The notes beneath the pieces were generated by a model. The model did not search any database. It was not told the DNA's origin and saw nothing but the letters and a program-made list of their open reading frames with translations. Positions 22,359 to 30,835 of a stretch of DNA of 35,048 nucleotides are shown here, one piece after another. The stretch's first letter is position 1. Each line of letters opens with the position of its first letter. The translations under genes and the position numbers were made by a program. Origin of the DNA: Clostridiales bacterium (GTDB lineage: Bacteria > Bacillota > Clostridia > Lachnospirales > WQUN01); NCBI GenBank assembly GCA_031271295.1, contig JAISVZ010000095.1, forward strand, positions 1 to 35,048. The letters are read 5' to 3'.

Positions 22359-23564
22359 ATGTTGTTTGGAGAAAAAAATCCGGTGCGCAAAATATCCTTT
22401 TTTACTTTAACGCTTTTACTTTTGGTCTTAATTCCGGTTTTAACCGGGCTAACCGGTGTTAAAACATATGCCGCGGATATTCCGTCTTTAAAGGTAAGCG
22501 CCAAAGCGGCGGTATTAATGGAACCGTATACCGGAAAGGTGCTTTTGGAACAGAACCCGCACGAAAAACTTCCGCCCGCTTCGGTTACAAAAATTATGAC
22601 GATACTTTTAATTTACGAAGCTCTTGAGGACGGCAAAATAAAAATGGACGACATTGTAACCGTAAGCGCACACGCGGCAAGTATGGGCGGCTCTCAGGTT
22701 TATTTGGAAGAGATGGAACAACAAAGCGTGCGGGATTTGCTAAAATCCGTGGTTGTTGCCTCCGCTAACGATTCGTCCGTGGCTTTGGCGGAATTTATTT
22801 CGGGCAGCGAAGAAGGTTTTGTTGCTTCTATGAACGAAAAGGCAAAATCACTTGGTATGGCGGATACTAATTTTGTAAATAGCTGCGGGCTTCCGGCAGC
22901 GGGACACTTAACAAGCGCGTACGACATCGCCCTTATGAGCCGCGAGCTTATAACAAAATACCCGCAGGTTTACGAGCTTACGCAAATTTGGATGGATAAA
23001 ATTATTCACCGCACGGCGCGGGGCGAAGAAGAATTCGGCTTGTCTAATACCAACAGGCTTATAAAAAGTTATTCCGGCGCAACCGGGCTTAAAACCGGTT
23101 CCACAAAAGAGGCGCTGTACTGCTTATCCGCCACCGCTCAAAGGGACGACCTTAACCTGATATCCGTAGTTTTAGCCGCACCCGATTCCGCCACAAGGTT
23201 TCACGAGGCAATGCGTATGTTGGATTACGGTTTTGCCAACTACAAAGTTCAAAAAGGCGACGAAGCAGGTAAAGTAATGGGTAAAATAAGAGTGTTTAAG
23301 GGCGAGGTTTTAGAGACGGATTTCGCGGTTAAAACGCAAATAAGTACACTTATAGGTAAAAGCAATTCAATTGATATGCAATCGCACCTTGAAGTGTTGG
23401 ATGCGATATCCGCGCCGTGCCCTGCGGGAAGCAAAGCCGGCGAAATTGTTTATACATTTGATGGCAAGGAAGTTGGAAGAAGCGACTTAATTACTACCGA
23501 GGATATAAAGCGTGTTACGCTCCCGGAAATGATGCAGCGGCTTTTTTACAGATGGTTTTACTGA
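22359..23564 (+). CDS. D-alanyl-D-alanine carboxypeptidase, S11 family (DacF-like)
   Basis: 401 residues. A signal peptide ends near residue 39 (VKTYAAD). The penicillin-binding motifs are complete: S75-V-T-K78, S135-A-N137 and K245-T-G247. A beta-rich C-terminal domain (from about 290) and a final hydrophobic/aromatic tail fit S11 carboxypeptidases such as DacF or DacB. They trim the terminal D-Ala from peptidoglycan stem peptides, outside the membrane, to limit cross-linking; the DacF and DacB paralogues act in spore cortex formation. GAGGAGG precedes the ATG. Its position after spoIIID is suggestive, but without a clear promoter the vegetative or sporulation role is open. Confidence 0.93.
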   Translation: MLFGEKNPVRKISFFTLTLLLLVLIPVLTGLTGVKTYAADIPSLKVSAKAAVLMEPYTGKVLLEQNPHEKLPPASVTKIMTILLIYEALEDGKIKMDDIVTVSAHAASMGGSQVYLEEMEQQSVRDLLKSVVVASANDSSVALAEFISGSEEGFVASMNEKAKSLGMADTNFVNSCGLPAAGHLTSAYDIALMSRELITKYPQVYELTQIWMDKIIHRTARGEEEFGLSNTNRLIKSYSGATGLKTGSTKEALYCLSATAQRDDLNLISVVLAAPDSATRFHEAMRMLDYGFANYKVQKGDEAGKVMGKIRVFKGEVLETDFAVKTQISTLIGKSNSIDMQSHLEVLDAISAPCPAGSKAGEIVYTFDGKEVGRSDLITTEDIKRVTLPEMMQRLFYRWFY

Positions 23565-23571
23565 GCAAACG

Positions 23572-23601
23572 AAAAAGGACTGGATTTCTCCGGTCCTTTT
23601 T
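23572..23601. terminator. Bidirectional terminator
   Basis: A 13-bp stem (23572-23584/23589-23601) with AAAAA and TTTTT at its ends, between the converging carboxypeptidase and aroK genes. Confidence 0.88.
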
Positions 23602-23646
23602 ACAATATTTTAAAAACCTTAATCAGCGACGGCTTTTTCATTTCAA

Positions 23647-24171
23647 TTATTCATGAAAGTGAAGCGCAACTGCGGCATCAGCTTTTTTTACCGCGTCCCA
23701 AAGCCCGTCGTCCGATATATCCACCGTTAACTGCGCGTATTTTTCGTAAAGCTCTCTTCTCTGCTCAAGCATTTCCTCAATCCGTTTAAGTTTATCATCG
23801 GTATTAAGCAGAGGGCGGGTTGTATCGTGTTTTACGTTTTCAAAAATTTTTGAGGCGCTGCACTTTAAATATACAATAACTCCGTTATCCGCAAGAAGCC
23901 GCATGTTTTTTTCGTTTTTTACACATCCTCCGCCGGTGGCTATAACTCTGCCTCCGGCGGACGCTGTCTTTTTTATTGTTTCGGTTTCAAGACCACGAAA
24001 ATAATCCTCTCCGAAGTTTTCAAATATTTTCGTAATTGGCATACCTGCCTCCGCTTCAAGTATAACATCGGTATCCGCAAATTCCATGCCGCGTATTCTC
24101 GCAAGTCTCCTGCCAATCGTTGTTTTGCCGCAACCGGAAAAACCTATCAGTACAATATTTTTATTTAACAT
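23647..24171 (-). CDS. aroK: Shikimate kinase
   Basis: 174 residues, the normal length. P-loop GFSGCGKTT (10-18), DTD (substrate and Mg binding), R in FRGLETE, the GGG of ATGGGC, and the lid RPLL are all visible. It phosphorylates shikimate at the 3-hydroxyl with ATP in the pathway to chorismate and aromatic amino acids. It starts 2 bp after the aminotransferase stop and is co-transcribed with it under the T-box leader, so its supply is tied to amino-acid starvation signalling. No other shikimate-pathway genes lie in the window. Confidence 0.95.
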   Translation of the reverse strand: MLNKNIVLIGFSGCGKTTIGRRLARIRGMEFADTDVILEAEAGMPITKIFENFGEDYFRGLETETIKKTASAGGRVIATGGGCVKNEKNMRLLADNGVIVYLKCSASKIFENVKHDTTRPLLNTDDKLKRIEEMLEQRRELYEKYAQLTVDISDDGLWDAVKKADAAVALHFHE

Positions 24172-24173
24172 GA

Positions 24174-25397
24174 TTATAGCCCGCTCCTTTGACTGTAGCT
24201 TTGCGCAAAATCCTTCAAACGAACCATAACCTCCCGCAAATCATCAACCTCCGGCAAATAGACCAACCTGAAATGATTCGGCTCGCTCCAGTTATAGGTT
24301 CCGCCGTGTGTTAAAAGTACGTGCTTTTCTCTCAGGAAATCCAGCACAAACTGTTCATCGTCCGTAATTCCAAGCATTTCTGTATCCATTTTGGGAAACA
24401 TATAAAGCCCCGCCATAGATTTTACCGCGCTAAACCCCGGAATTTCGTTAAGCCCCTTAAACGCGAATTCTCTCTGCTCGTAAAGCCTTCCGCCCGGCAA
24501 AAGCAAATCCTTTGAAAAATTTGCGTTTTCCAGCGCGGCCGCAATTATGGTTTGGCTTGGCACGTTAGAGCAAAGGCGCATAGAAGCCAAAACGTTAAGC
24601 CCCTCCAAATAATCCTTCATTCCGGCGGTATCGCCCGAGGCAACAAGCCAGCCGCAGCGGTAGCCGCAAAGTTGGTGGGATTTTGATAAGCCGTTAAAGG
24701 TTATTACCGGCAAATCGGGCGCAAGTTTGCCAAAGGATACGTGAACGGCGTTATCCATTAAAAGCCTGTCGTAAATTTCGTCGGAAAATACCACTAACTT
24801 GTTTCGGCGCGCAATTTCGCACATTTCGGTTAAAATCTCCTCCGGATACACCGCGCCGGTGGGGTTGTTTGGGTTTATAATAACAATTGCCTTTGTTTTA
24901 TTCGTTATCTTCCTTTTAATATCGTCCAAATCCGGGTACCAGTTTGCCGCTTCGTCGCAAAGGTAATGAACCACTTTTCCGCCCATTAAATTTACAATCG
25001 CCGTCCACAGCGGGTAGTCCGGAGCGGGAATTAAAATTTCATCTCCATCGTTAAGCAGTGCCTGAAGCGCTATGGTTATAAGCTCGCTAACGCCGTTGCC
25101 CGTAAAAATTTTACTTATTTCAACGTTTTCAATACCCTTTTTAGCGCAATAGCCGGCTATTGCCTCCCTTGCGGAAATAAGCCCCTTAGATGTTGAATAT
25201 GCCGCGGTTAGCTGCAAGTTTTCACTAATAATTTTGGGAATAAACGACGGCGGCTTAAACCCGAACGCAGCGGGGTTTCCGGTATTGAGCCTCATAACCT
25301 TTATTCCTTGCTTTTCCATACGCGTTGCTTCTTCGGCAACCGGACCCCTTATGTCATAGCGCACATTTGTTAATTTCGTTGATTTTTTCAGTTCCAT
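24174..25397 (-). CDS. Class I/II aminotransferase (AlaA/AspC-like), T-box controlled
   Basis: 407 residues from ATG 25397 (GAGGAG upstream; earlier in-frame codons lie in the T-box leader). PLP-enzyme motifs: NTGNPAAFGFKPP near the N-terminus, IINPNNPTGAVYP, SDEIYDRLL, and NGLSKSHQLCGYRCGW with the Schiff-base lysine, and a C-terminal HFRLVYLP containing the carboxylate-binding Arg. It transfers amino groups between an amino acid and a 2-oxo acid. The sequence is closest in style to alanine transaminase AlaA (YfbQ) and related fold-type I enzymes. Its leader has a GAU specifier candidate, which would argue for aspartate metabolism. It heads an operon with aroK. Confidence 0.9.
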   Translation of the reverse strand: MELKKSTKLTNVRYDIRGPVAEEATRMEKQGIKVMRLNTGNPAAFGFKPPSFIPKIISENLQLTAAYSTSKGLISAREAIAGYCAKKGIENVEISKIFTGNGVSELITIALQALLNDGDEILIPAPDYPLWTAIVNLMGGKVVHYLCDEAANWYPDLDDIKRKITNKTKAIVIINPNNPTGAVYPEEILTEMCEIARRNKLVVFSDEIYDRLLMDNAVHVSFGKLAPDLPVITFNGLSKSHQLCGYRCGWLVASGDTAGMKDYLEGLNVLASMRLCSNVPSQTIIAAALENANFSKDLLLPGGRLYEQREFAFKGLNEIPGFSAVKSMAGLYMFPKMDTEMLGITDDEQFVLDFLREKHVLLTHGGTYNWSEPNHFRLVYLPEVDDLREVMVRLKDFAQSYSQRSGL

Positions 25398-25412
25398 AAA
25401 TAAACTCCTCTC

Positions 25413-25672
25413 AAAATAAAAAGCCCCAAGCTTAAAGCTTAGGGCGAAAAATTCCGCGGTACCACCTAAATTCGGGCACACAAACCCGCTCTTAAACCGG
25501 CACAACAATGCCGTACCGCTGTAACGCGCGGACACGATAAAACTTAATAGGAAGGATTTTTCCGTTGGGCCTATGGCTCAGAAATGGCTTCCGCTCCTTA
25601 TCCGTAAAGATTTTCACCAAACATCTTCTCTCTGAAATTTCAAAGGGGCGTACTCTTTTTCCTCACTGCCTT
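25413..25672 (-). promoter_or_regulatory. T-box leader of the aminotransferase-aroK operon
   Basis: The T-box TTAGGTGGTACCGCGGAA (25469-25452) is near consensus. It is followed by a terminator: an 11-bp stem at 25445-25423, then TTTTTATTTT. Stem I features upstream are an AGAGTA k-turn strand, an AGAGAGAAG bulge and a distal loop. The base helix CGCCCCTT pairs with AAGGAGCG, one mismatch. The triplet just before that 3' strand is GAU (25602-25600), an aspartate codon, so the sensed tRNA is probably tRNA-Asp. The specifier call is tentative; the T-box call is secure. Confidence 0.9.
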
Positions 25673-25679
25673 TCGTAGC

Positions 25680-25708
25680 AGTATAAGGCTGCAAGGCGCT
25701 TGTGTCAA
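25680..25708 (-). promoter_or_regulatory. Promoter of the T-box/aminotransferase transcript
   Basis: On the minus strand TTGACA (25708-25703), 17 bases, TATACT (25685-25680). Confidence 0.85.
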
Positions 25709-25749
25709 GAGGTACTTTTTTGGTTTATTTACCCAAAACAAACTAAAGT

Positions 25750-25778
25750 TTGATTTTTAACGTATCATGCACTATAAT
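25750..25778 (+). promoter_or_regulatory. Promoter of the flippase-glycosyltransferase gene
   Basis: TTGATT (25750-25755), 17 bases, TATAAT (25773-25778), divergent from the T-box promoter and about 100 bases before the start codon. Confidence 0.7.
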
Positions 25779-25876
25779 TGCTTGGACTTAAGGATTACGC
25801 AATTTTTCAAAATGCTGTTGCGCTTTGCGTTATAAATTCGCAATTCGCCGCTATTTCGTCATGCCGGGGTGTACAA

Positions 25877-28120
25877 ATGGATACCGAACAAAATACAATC
25901 CGCCGCAAAGGCGTAACATATTTAGTATTAACCGTTGTTTTGGCTGTAACGTCAATTTTGTCCGCTTTTTTTATAAAGCGATATTTTGGCGACGAAAGCG
26001 TTTTTATTTCCCTTTCCTTTTTAACGCCGCAGGTTCTTTTGGGCATTTTTGCTCTTCTTTTCGTTTATCTTTTACTTGATGCCCTGCGCTTTTATTTTGT
26101 GCTTCGCGCGGTGGAAATTCAAATTCCCTTTTTATATGTTATAAAGCTATCTTTTATTAACATTTTTGTATCGGCTATAACCCCGTTTGCCACTGGCGGA
26201 GGGTTTGCGCAAATTTATTTTTTGGTGCGAAAAGGTACGCCTCTCGGCAGCGCCACAGCCGCCTCGTCCATACGAAGCCTGCTTGCGGTAGCGTTTTTTC
26301 TTGTTGCCGCGCCTGTGGTTATTTTAATTAACCCGTCGCTTTTATCCCTTGTAGGCGAAAATCATATGTGGGTTGTTGCCGGAACGGTTGCGGTTTTTTG
26401 CGGCGTGGTTATCCTGCTGTTATGGCTCGTTTACAACGAAAAGCAGATTAAGCGCTTATCAATGGGTGTTTTTTCATTTCTTACCGGCAAACACATAGTT
26501 TCGTTAAAACGCGCGCGCAAATTAAACCTTGCGGTTTTTCGCGAGGTTCGCGGCTTTAACGCGGGTTTGTCGCTGTTTTTGCGCGGCAGTAAAAAGTACG
26601 TTGCCTTATCCGTCTTAAGCACAATACTATTTCTTTTTACCCTTTTTTCGTTCCCGGTTCTTTTAACCGGCGCCATGAATTATAAAATCCCTTCCATTTT
26701 AATATACCAATCTCAAATACTTATTACATTTATAATGTATTTCGGGTTAACGCCGGGAGCTACGGGTATTGCTGAAGGCGGGTTCGCATTGCTCTTTTCT
26801 TCGCATGTTGCAAAGGAGGATATCGTTTCGCTTACGGTCTTATGGCGTTTTTTTACGGTTTACGCCGGAACGGTTGTTGGGCTTTTGCTGTTTTATATAG
26901 AACTTTTCCGCACATCAGTAGCTCGCAAAGCCGCGTCACGCAAAGCCTTTGAGCAGCAGGAAGGGAAGCTGCTCCGTATTGCGATGTTTACAAACAACTA
27001 TTATCCGTTTATCGGCGGGGTGCCTATTTCAATTGAAAGGCTTGCAAGCGCACTCAGAAGCTTGGGGCATTACGTTGTAATTTTCGCGCCGGAGTATAAA
27101 ACGCAAAGCGGCTGCGCGGAAGATGGTGTAATACGCTGCAAATTGCTTCTGTTACTTAAAACCAAACTGTTCAACTTTCATATTGTAAATATCTTCTCCC
27201 GTAAAATAGAGCGTGAGTTTGCGCGTCACAATTTTGATATCGTACATGTTCACCACCCGTTCTGGATGGGTACGAAGGGGGTAAGTTTGGCAAGAAAATA
27301 CGGCATACCCGCCGTTATGACATACCATACCCGTTTCGATATGTACCACCATTATGTGCCGGTTTGCAAAAGATACTTCAAAAAATACCTGTCGCACCGG
27401 ATTGTGCTTCACTTTGCGCAAAGCTGCGATATGGTTTTTGCTCCGGTGGAATCTTCCGCCAAGTACCTTAATGACCTCGGCGTTACCAAACCTATAGAAA
27501 TAATGCCCACGGGCGTAAAACTTTTATTAGGCGGCAACGCGGAAAAATTGCGCAAAACCTATACTCCAAACGGCGAGCTTCTGCTGTGCAGCGTATCGCG
27601 TTTGGCGCGTGAAAAAAACATATTCTTTTTGTTGGAAGGCATAAAATATATTAAATCTTACGGCAAAACAGCGTTTAAGTGTGTTATAATAGGAGACGGC
27701 CCCGAACGGGCTGAGATAGAAAAATTCATCGAAACCGAAAACCTTTCGGATACCGTAATTCTTACGGGCACCGTAGAACCTGATTGTGTAGGAATGTTTT
27801 ATTTCGCTACGGATATTTTCGTTTACGCGTCAAAATCCGAAACGCAGGGTATGGTGTTAATTGAGGCTATGGCAGGGCATTGCCCGGTTGTGGCGGTATC
27901 CTCCGGCGGAGTGGACGATGTTGTTAAGTGCGGCTGTAACGGCTGCAAAACCTCCGAGGATATAGCTGAATGGGCGCAAAAAGTTATGCTTCTTATGGAA
28001 AACGAAAATTTGCGAAAAGAAATGTCCGAAAACGCGGCGGCTTTTGCGGGTAAATTTTCTGCGGAAAATGTGGCGGCGCAAGCCGTTAGGGCATATACCA
28101 AGGTAATTACTGATGTATGA
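25877..28120 (+). CDS. Fusion of a flippase-like membrane domain (UPF0104/LPG-synthase TM type) and a GT4 glycosyltransferase
   Basis: 747 residues from ATG 25877 (GGGGTG upstream; the frame is open to 25778 without a ribosome site). Residues about 15-345 form some eight hydrophobic segments with the UPF0104 pattern: ITPFATGGGFAQIYFL, and later FGLTPGATGIAEGGFALLF. From about 365 a GT4 glycosyltransferase follows: MFTNNYYPFIGGVPISIERLA, then HVHHPFWMG, TYHTRFDMYHHYV, IMPTGV, a GDGPERAEIEKF nucleotide-sugar motif and SETQGMVLIEAMA with the E-x7-E pair. The GT part resembles diacylglycerol glucosyltransferases. I infer synthesis and possible translocation of a glycolipid at the cytoplasmic membrane. 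The next gene, an acyltransferase, overlaps or nearly abuts it. Confidence 0.88.
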   Translation: MDTEQNTIRRKGVTYLVLTVVLAVTSILSAFFIKRYFGDESVFISLSFLTPQVLLGIFALLFVYLLLDALRFYFVLRAVEIQIPFLYVIKLSFINIFVSAITPFATGGGFAQIYFLVRKGTPLGSATAASSIRSLLAVAFFLVAAPVVILINPSLLSLVGENHMWVVAGTVAVFCGVVILLLWLVYNEKQIKRLSMGVFSFLTGKHIVSLKRARKLNLAVFREVRGFNAGLSLFLRGSKKYVALSVLSTILFLFTLFSFPVLLTGAMNYKIPSILIYQSQILITFIMYFGLTPGATGIAEGGFALLFSSHVAKEDIVSLTVLWRFFTVYAGTVVGLLLFYIELFRTSVARKAASRKAFEQQEGKLLRIAMFTNNYYPFIGGVPISIERLASALRSLGHYVVIFAPEYKTQSGCAEDGVIRCKLLLLLKTKLFNFHIVNIFSRKIEREFARHNFDIVHVHHPFWMGTKGVSLARKYGIPAVMTYHTRFDMYHHYVPVCKRYFKKYLSHRIVLHFAQSCDMVFAPVESSAKYLNDLGVTKPIEIMPTGVKLLLGGNAEKLRKTYTPNGELLLCSVSRLAREKNIFFLLEGIKYIKSYGKTAFKCVIIGDGPERAEIEKFIETENLSDTVILTGTVEPDCVGMFYFATDIFVYASKSETQGMVLIEAMAGHCPVVAVSSGGVDDVVKCGCNGCKTSEDIAEWAQKVMLLMENENLRKEMSENAAAFAGKFSAENVAAQAVRAYTKVITDV

Positions 28121-28133
28121 AACAGGTGGAATA

Positions 28134-28739
28134 ATGGGAAACTTTTCAGACCGTGTAATGATAGGTTTATACGCCGGATATCTGCGTTTGGTGTGCGCCA
28201 CATGTAAAATGACACAGCAAGGCTGGTTTAACTTCCGCGAAAGCGGCGAAAAGGTTGCGTTCAGCTTCTGGCATGGGTCAAGCTACTTAATGTACCCGCA
28301 GATGCAGCACACCGGCACGGCAATAATTACCACAATAAACCGCCGCGGGGATTTTGTAAAGGGTATCGGCGAAAAATTCGGTTATGTTCCGTTTCGTCTG
28401 CCGGACGAGGAAAAGCAAGCATCGGGCGATGTGCGCAAGCTGATAAAGGAAACCGCGAACAGCCATATTGCGATTGCTATGGATGGGCCGCTGGGTCCGT
28501 ATCATATACCGAAACGGTTTTTGTTTACAATAGCGTATCTTTCTAAAAAAAGGATTGTACCGCTCACGGTTTCGGCAAAGCGGGTTATACGGCTCACCAA
28601 AAGGTGGGATAAATTCATTATTCCGCTACCGTTTTCGGAGATTGTGGTTACATTCCACGAACCTCTGACTGTTCAAAAGGAAAACTTTGACGAACTTAAA
28701 GAAAAAATTGTAAGCATTAACGGCGGAAACACCGAATAA
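28134..28739 (+). CDS. DUF374 lysophospholipid acyltransferase-like protein
   Basis: 201 residues from ATG 28134 (AGGTGG upstream; ATG 28113, overlapping the previous stop by 8 bp, is equally possible). DUF374 proteins belong to the PlsC/LpxL acyltransferase fold. Visible here are SFWHGSSYLMYP with the catalytic-type His, TTINRRGDFVKGIGEKFG with the D-x5-H-equivalent region altered, and AMDGPLGPYHIPKRF, the strongly conserved DGP-x-GP block. It probably transfers an acyl chain to a lipid at the membrane. Close coupling to the flippase/GT4 fusion suggests one pathway for an envelope glycolipid. Confidence 0.85.
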   Translation: MGNFSDRVMIGLYAGYLRLVCATCKMTQQGWFNFRESGEKVAFSFWHGSSYLMYPQMQHTGTAIITTINRRGDFVKGIGEKFGYVPFRLPDEEKQASGDVRKLIKETANSHIAIAMDGPLGPYHIPKRFLFTIAYLSKKRIVPLTVSAKRVIRLTKRWDKFIIPLPFSEIVVTFHEPLTVQKENFDELKEKIVSINGGNTE

Positions 28740-28753
28740 TACAGTGTTTTTGA

Positions 28754-28806
28754 ACAAAGCAAAACAGCCCGGTTACGCAACCCAAGCTGTTTTGCTTTGT
28801 ATATTT
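28754..28806. terminator. Terminator after the acyltransferase gene
   Basis: A perfect 15-bp stem (28754-28768/28786-28800) followed by ATATTTTTATTT, between converging genes. Confidence 0.85.
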
Positions 28807-28833
28807 TTATTTGTTAAGCAATAAACATCCCGC

Positions 28834-29268
28834 CTAATCTTCGGTAACGCGGGCTTTAGTAAGCGCTTCTTCTATAGCGCTTAAAAGCACCCCGCTCGTT
28901 ACGGAATCCTCTGCGGAAATGTGCACGTCAAGGCTTTGAGTTTGCACAATTTCAGCCGCAATCCGTTCTATTGCCGGCTTCACGAGCGGATAAAAAACCT
29001 CTTGAACTTCCGCCATATTCTTAAGCTCAACAGATAAAATTGAATTTTTATCCACAGTCACTTCAATATTAACGGGCTGGTCGCTCAGTGTTATTTGCGA
29101 TATGTACGTTCCCGGAATATAAGCCGCGGCACTCTCCTCGCCCTCGCTTTTGTCTTTCGGTATAAAGAGATACACGAGTGCAATGATGATAGCAATTCCC
29201 GCTATGGCAAACAGAAGTGTCCGTATTATCTCCCGCAAATGAAAAACCATAATTTTGGTTCCGCCCAT
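28834..29268 (-). CDS. Membrane-anchored FMN-binding-domain-like protein
   Basis: 144 residues from ATG 29268 (AAGGAGG upstream). A single N-terminal membrane segment (REIIRTLLFAIAGIAIIIALV region, about 12-34) precedes an extracytoplasmic domain that starts YIPGTYISQITLSDQPVNIEV. This is the opening of FMN-binding (NosR/RnfG-type) domains, and the domain ends in SVTSGVLLSAIEEAL, corresponding to the S/T-x2-T-S-x-G-x3-A-I block that carries covalent FMN in that family. The flavinylated Thr pattern is degenerate here (D-S-V-T-S-G), so flavin attachment is possible but unproven. It is monocistronic and convergent with the acyltransferase. Confidence 0.7.
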   Translation of the reverse strand: MGGTKIMVFHLREIIRTLLFAIAGIAIIIALVYLFIPKDKSEGEESAAAYIPGTYISQITLSDQPVNIEVTVDKNSILSVELKNMAEVQEVFYPLVKPAIERIAAEIVQTQSLDVHISAEDSVTSGVLLSAIEEALTKARVTED

Positions 29269-29557
29269 TTATAATCCTCCTTAAGAAAATCGGCGTATTT
29301 AACAAGCGATTTATAATTTATTATAGTCTATTAGCCGTGTTTGCTTTTTATGCCAATATTCCCCCAGATTTGGCGTGTTTATTATGCGGAAAAACGGCAG
29401 TTGATATTTTCCCTTTTGTGTGTTATTTTTGTTAAGGTAAACGCGCACGGTTTATTTTGTACCAAACAATAAGCCTGCGGTCTTTGGTATTGTTAAAGAA
29501 TCAGCAATGAAGTTATTCTTTATCAATTGCTCATCCAAAATAAAAGGAGGATGTTTT
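29269..29557. other. Intergenic region between divergent genes
   Basis: Nearly 290 bases without a gene. A separated inverted pair taccaaa/tttggta lies at about 29461-29490. TATAAT-like boxes occur near 29310-29330 on the minus strand, but without a convincing -35. Confidence 0.5.
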
Positions 29558-30691
29558 ATGAAGAAATTCAGAAAAATTGCCTGCATCGCGACGGGCGCGG
29601 TTTTAGCTCTTGTAATGGGAATATCGGTTCCGGTATATGGGCGAAACGAAACGGTTACATCTCAAGTTTACTACAAGAATATTAAGGTTAACATTAACGG
29701 AACGCAAACAACTTTAACCGACCTTGAAGGCAGAGCGCAGGAACCGGTAATTTTAAACGATACCGTTTATGTTCCGCTTTCCGCCGCTGTACGCGCCTTG
29801 GGCGGAACTTCGGCTTGGGATCAGGCTTTGGCAACGGTAAATATAACAACGTCGTCCTCCGGGGCGGCTTCGAACGCGGATTTTACCGGGCGAAACGAAA
29901 CGGTTACATCTCAGGTATATTACCGTGATATAAAGGTTAACATAGACGGAACGCAAACAACTTTAACCGACCTTGAAGGCAGAGCACAGGAACCGGTAAT
30001 TTTAAACGATACCGTTTATGTTCCGCTTTCCGCCGCAGTACGCGCTTTGGGCGGAACTTCGGCTTGGGATCAGGCTTCGGCTACAATTAATATTACCACA
30101 TCGGCTTCTTCCGGCGGTTATGCAAGTGCTTCGAACCAAAGCCCGGCAACGGATAATTCTGTAATCGGAACTTGGACGGATAATACATATGTAAATAATC
30201 TATCCGGTATTAAATTCACAATGCCGGAAAATTGGGTTAAACTCAGCGAAAATCAAATATCATCGGTTATTAACATTGGCCTGAAATATGTTAACGAATA
30301 CGGTAGCGGTATTCCCGAAGAAATGGTCTCCGAGCAAGTTTTTAGCGACATGGTATGTTACAATACGGACAATTACGACAACGTTTCTATCGCATTCGAA
30401 GATATGAGTAAAATTGAGGGCGCGAGCGATATGACAGCGGACGAATACGCGGAAATCTCATTATTACAGTTAGATATCTTGGACATGGATTATGAAACGG
30501 GAGAAATTGAAAACGCGGCTATAGCCGGGAAAAACTTTAAAACTTTTACGGTAAGTGTAAACAGCTTGCCTAAAATTAAAATTACCCAGCATTATTACGT
30601 TCGCAAGGTTGGGAACTATATGATGTCGATTTGTATTACTCTTACAGGCGGCGATGCGGCTGAAATTTTGAAGTGCTTCACGGCAGTATAG
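29558..30691 (+). CDS. Secreted protein with two copper-amine-oxidase-like stalk domains
   Basis: 377 residues from ATG 29558 (AAAAGGAGG upstream). A signal peptide (about 1-28, ending VPVYG) precedes two near-identical 83-residue copies of the copper amine oxidase N-terminal (stalk) domain. Each contains ILNDTVYVPLSAAVRALGG and SAWDQA blocks. Despite the name these domains are not catalytic and occur widely in clostridial cell-surface proteins. The C-terminal 170 residues open with IKFTMPENWVKLS, a PsbP/DUF-like fold start, ending in HYYVRKVGNYMMSICIT. The function is probably extracellular binding or stress-related, but unknown. Confidence 0.85.
   Translation: MKKFRKIACIATGAVLALVMGISVPVYGRNETVTSQVYYKNIKVNINGTQTTLTDLEGRAQEPVILNDTVYVPLSAAVRALGGTSAWDQALATVNITTSSSGAASNADFTGRNETVTSQVYYRDIKVNIDGTQTTLTDLEGRAQEPVILNDTVYVPLSAAVRALGGTSAWDQASATINITTSASSGGYASASNQSPATDNSVIGTWTDNTYVNNLSGIKFTMPENWVKLSENQISSVINIGLKYVNEYGSGIPEEMVSEQVFSDMVCYNTDNYDNVSIAFEDMSKIEGASDMTADEYAEISLLQLDILDMDYETGEIENAAIAGKNFKTFTVSVNSLPKIKITQHYYVRKVGNYMMSICITLTGGDAAEILKCFTAV
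29639..30110 (+). repeat. 249-bp in-frame duplication (stalk domains)
   Basis: The sequence from 29639 is repeated from 29888 with over 90% identity through about 200 bases, including long exact blocks. It is a recent duplication of a whole domain. Confidence 0.92.
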
Positions 30692-30743
30692 AAATAACGA
30701 AAATAAAGAAATAGTTAAAGAATAATCAGGAATGGTTGTACGC

Positions 30744-30792
30744 GCGCACATTTTTGAATATTGGGATAGTTTTAATTTTTGGAAATGTGCGC
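30744..30792. repeat. Separated perfect inverted repeat before the GH113 gene
   Basis: GCGCACATTT (30744-30753) and AAATGTGCGC (30783-30792), 29 bases apart and about 45 bases before the start codon. It could be an operator or a stem; it lacks a terminator T run. Confidence 0.6.
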
Positions 30793-30835
30793 AAGTTATT
30801 TGTTAACAAATACGAAACCAAAGAGGTGAAATTTC

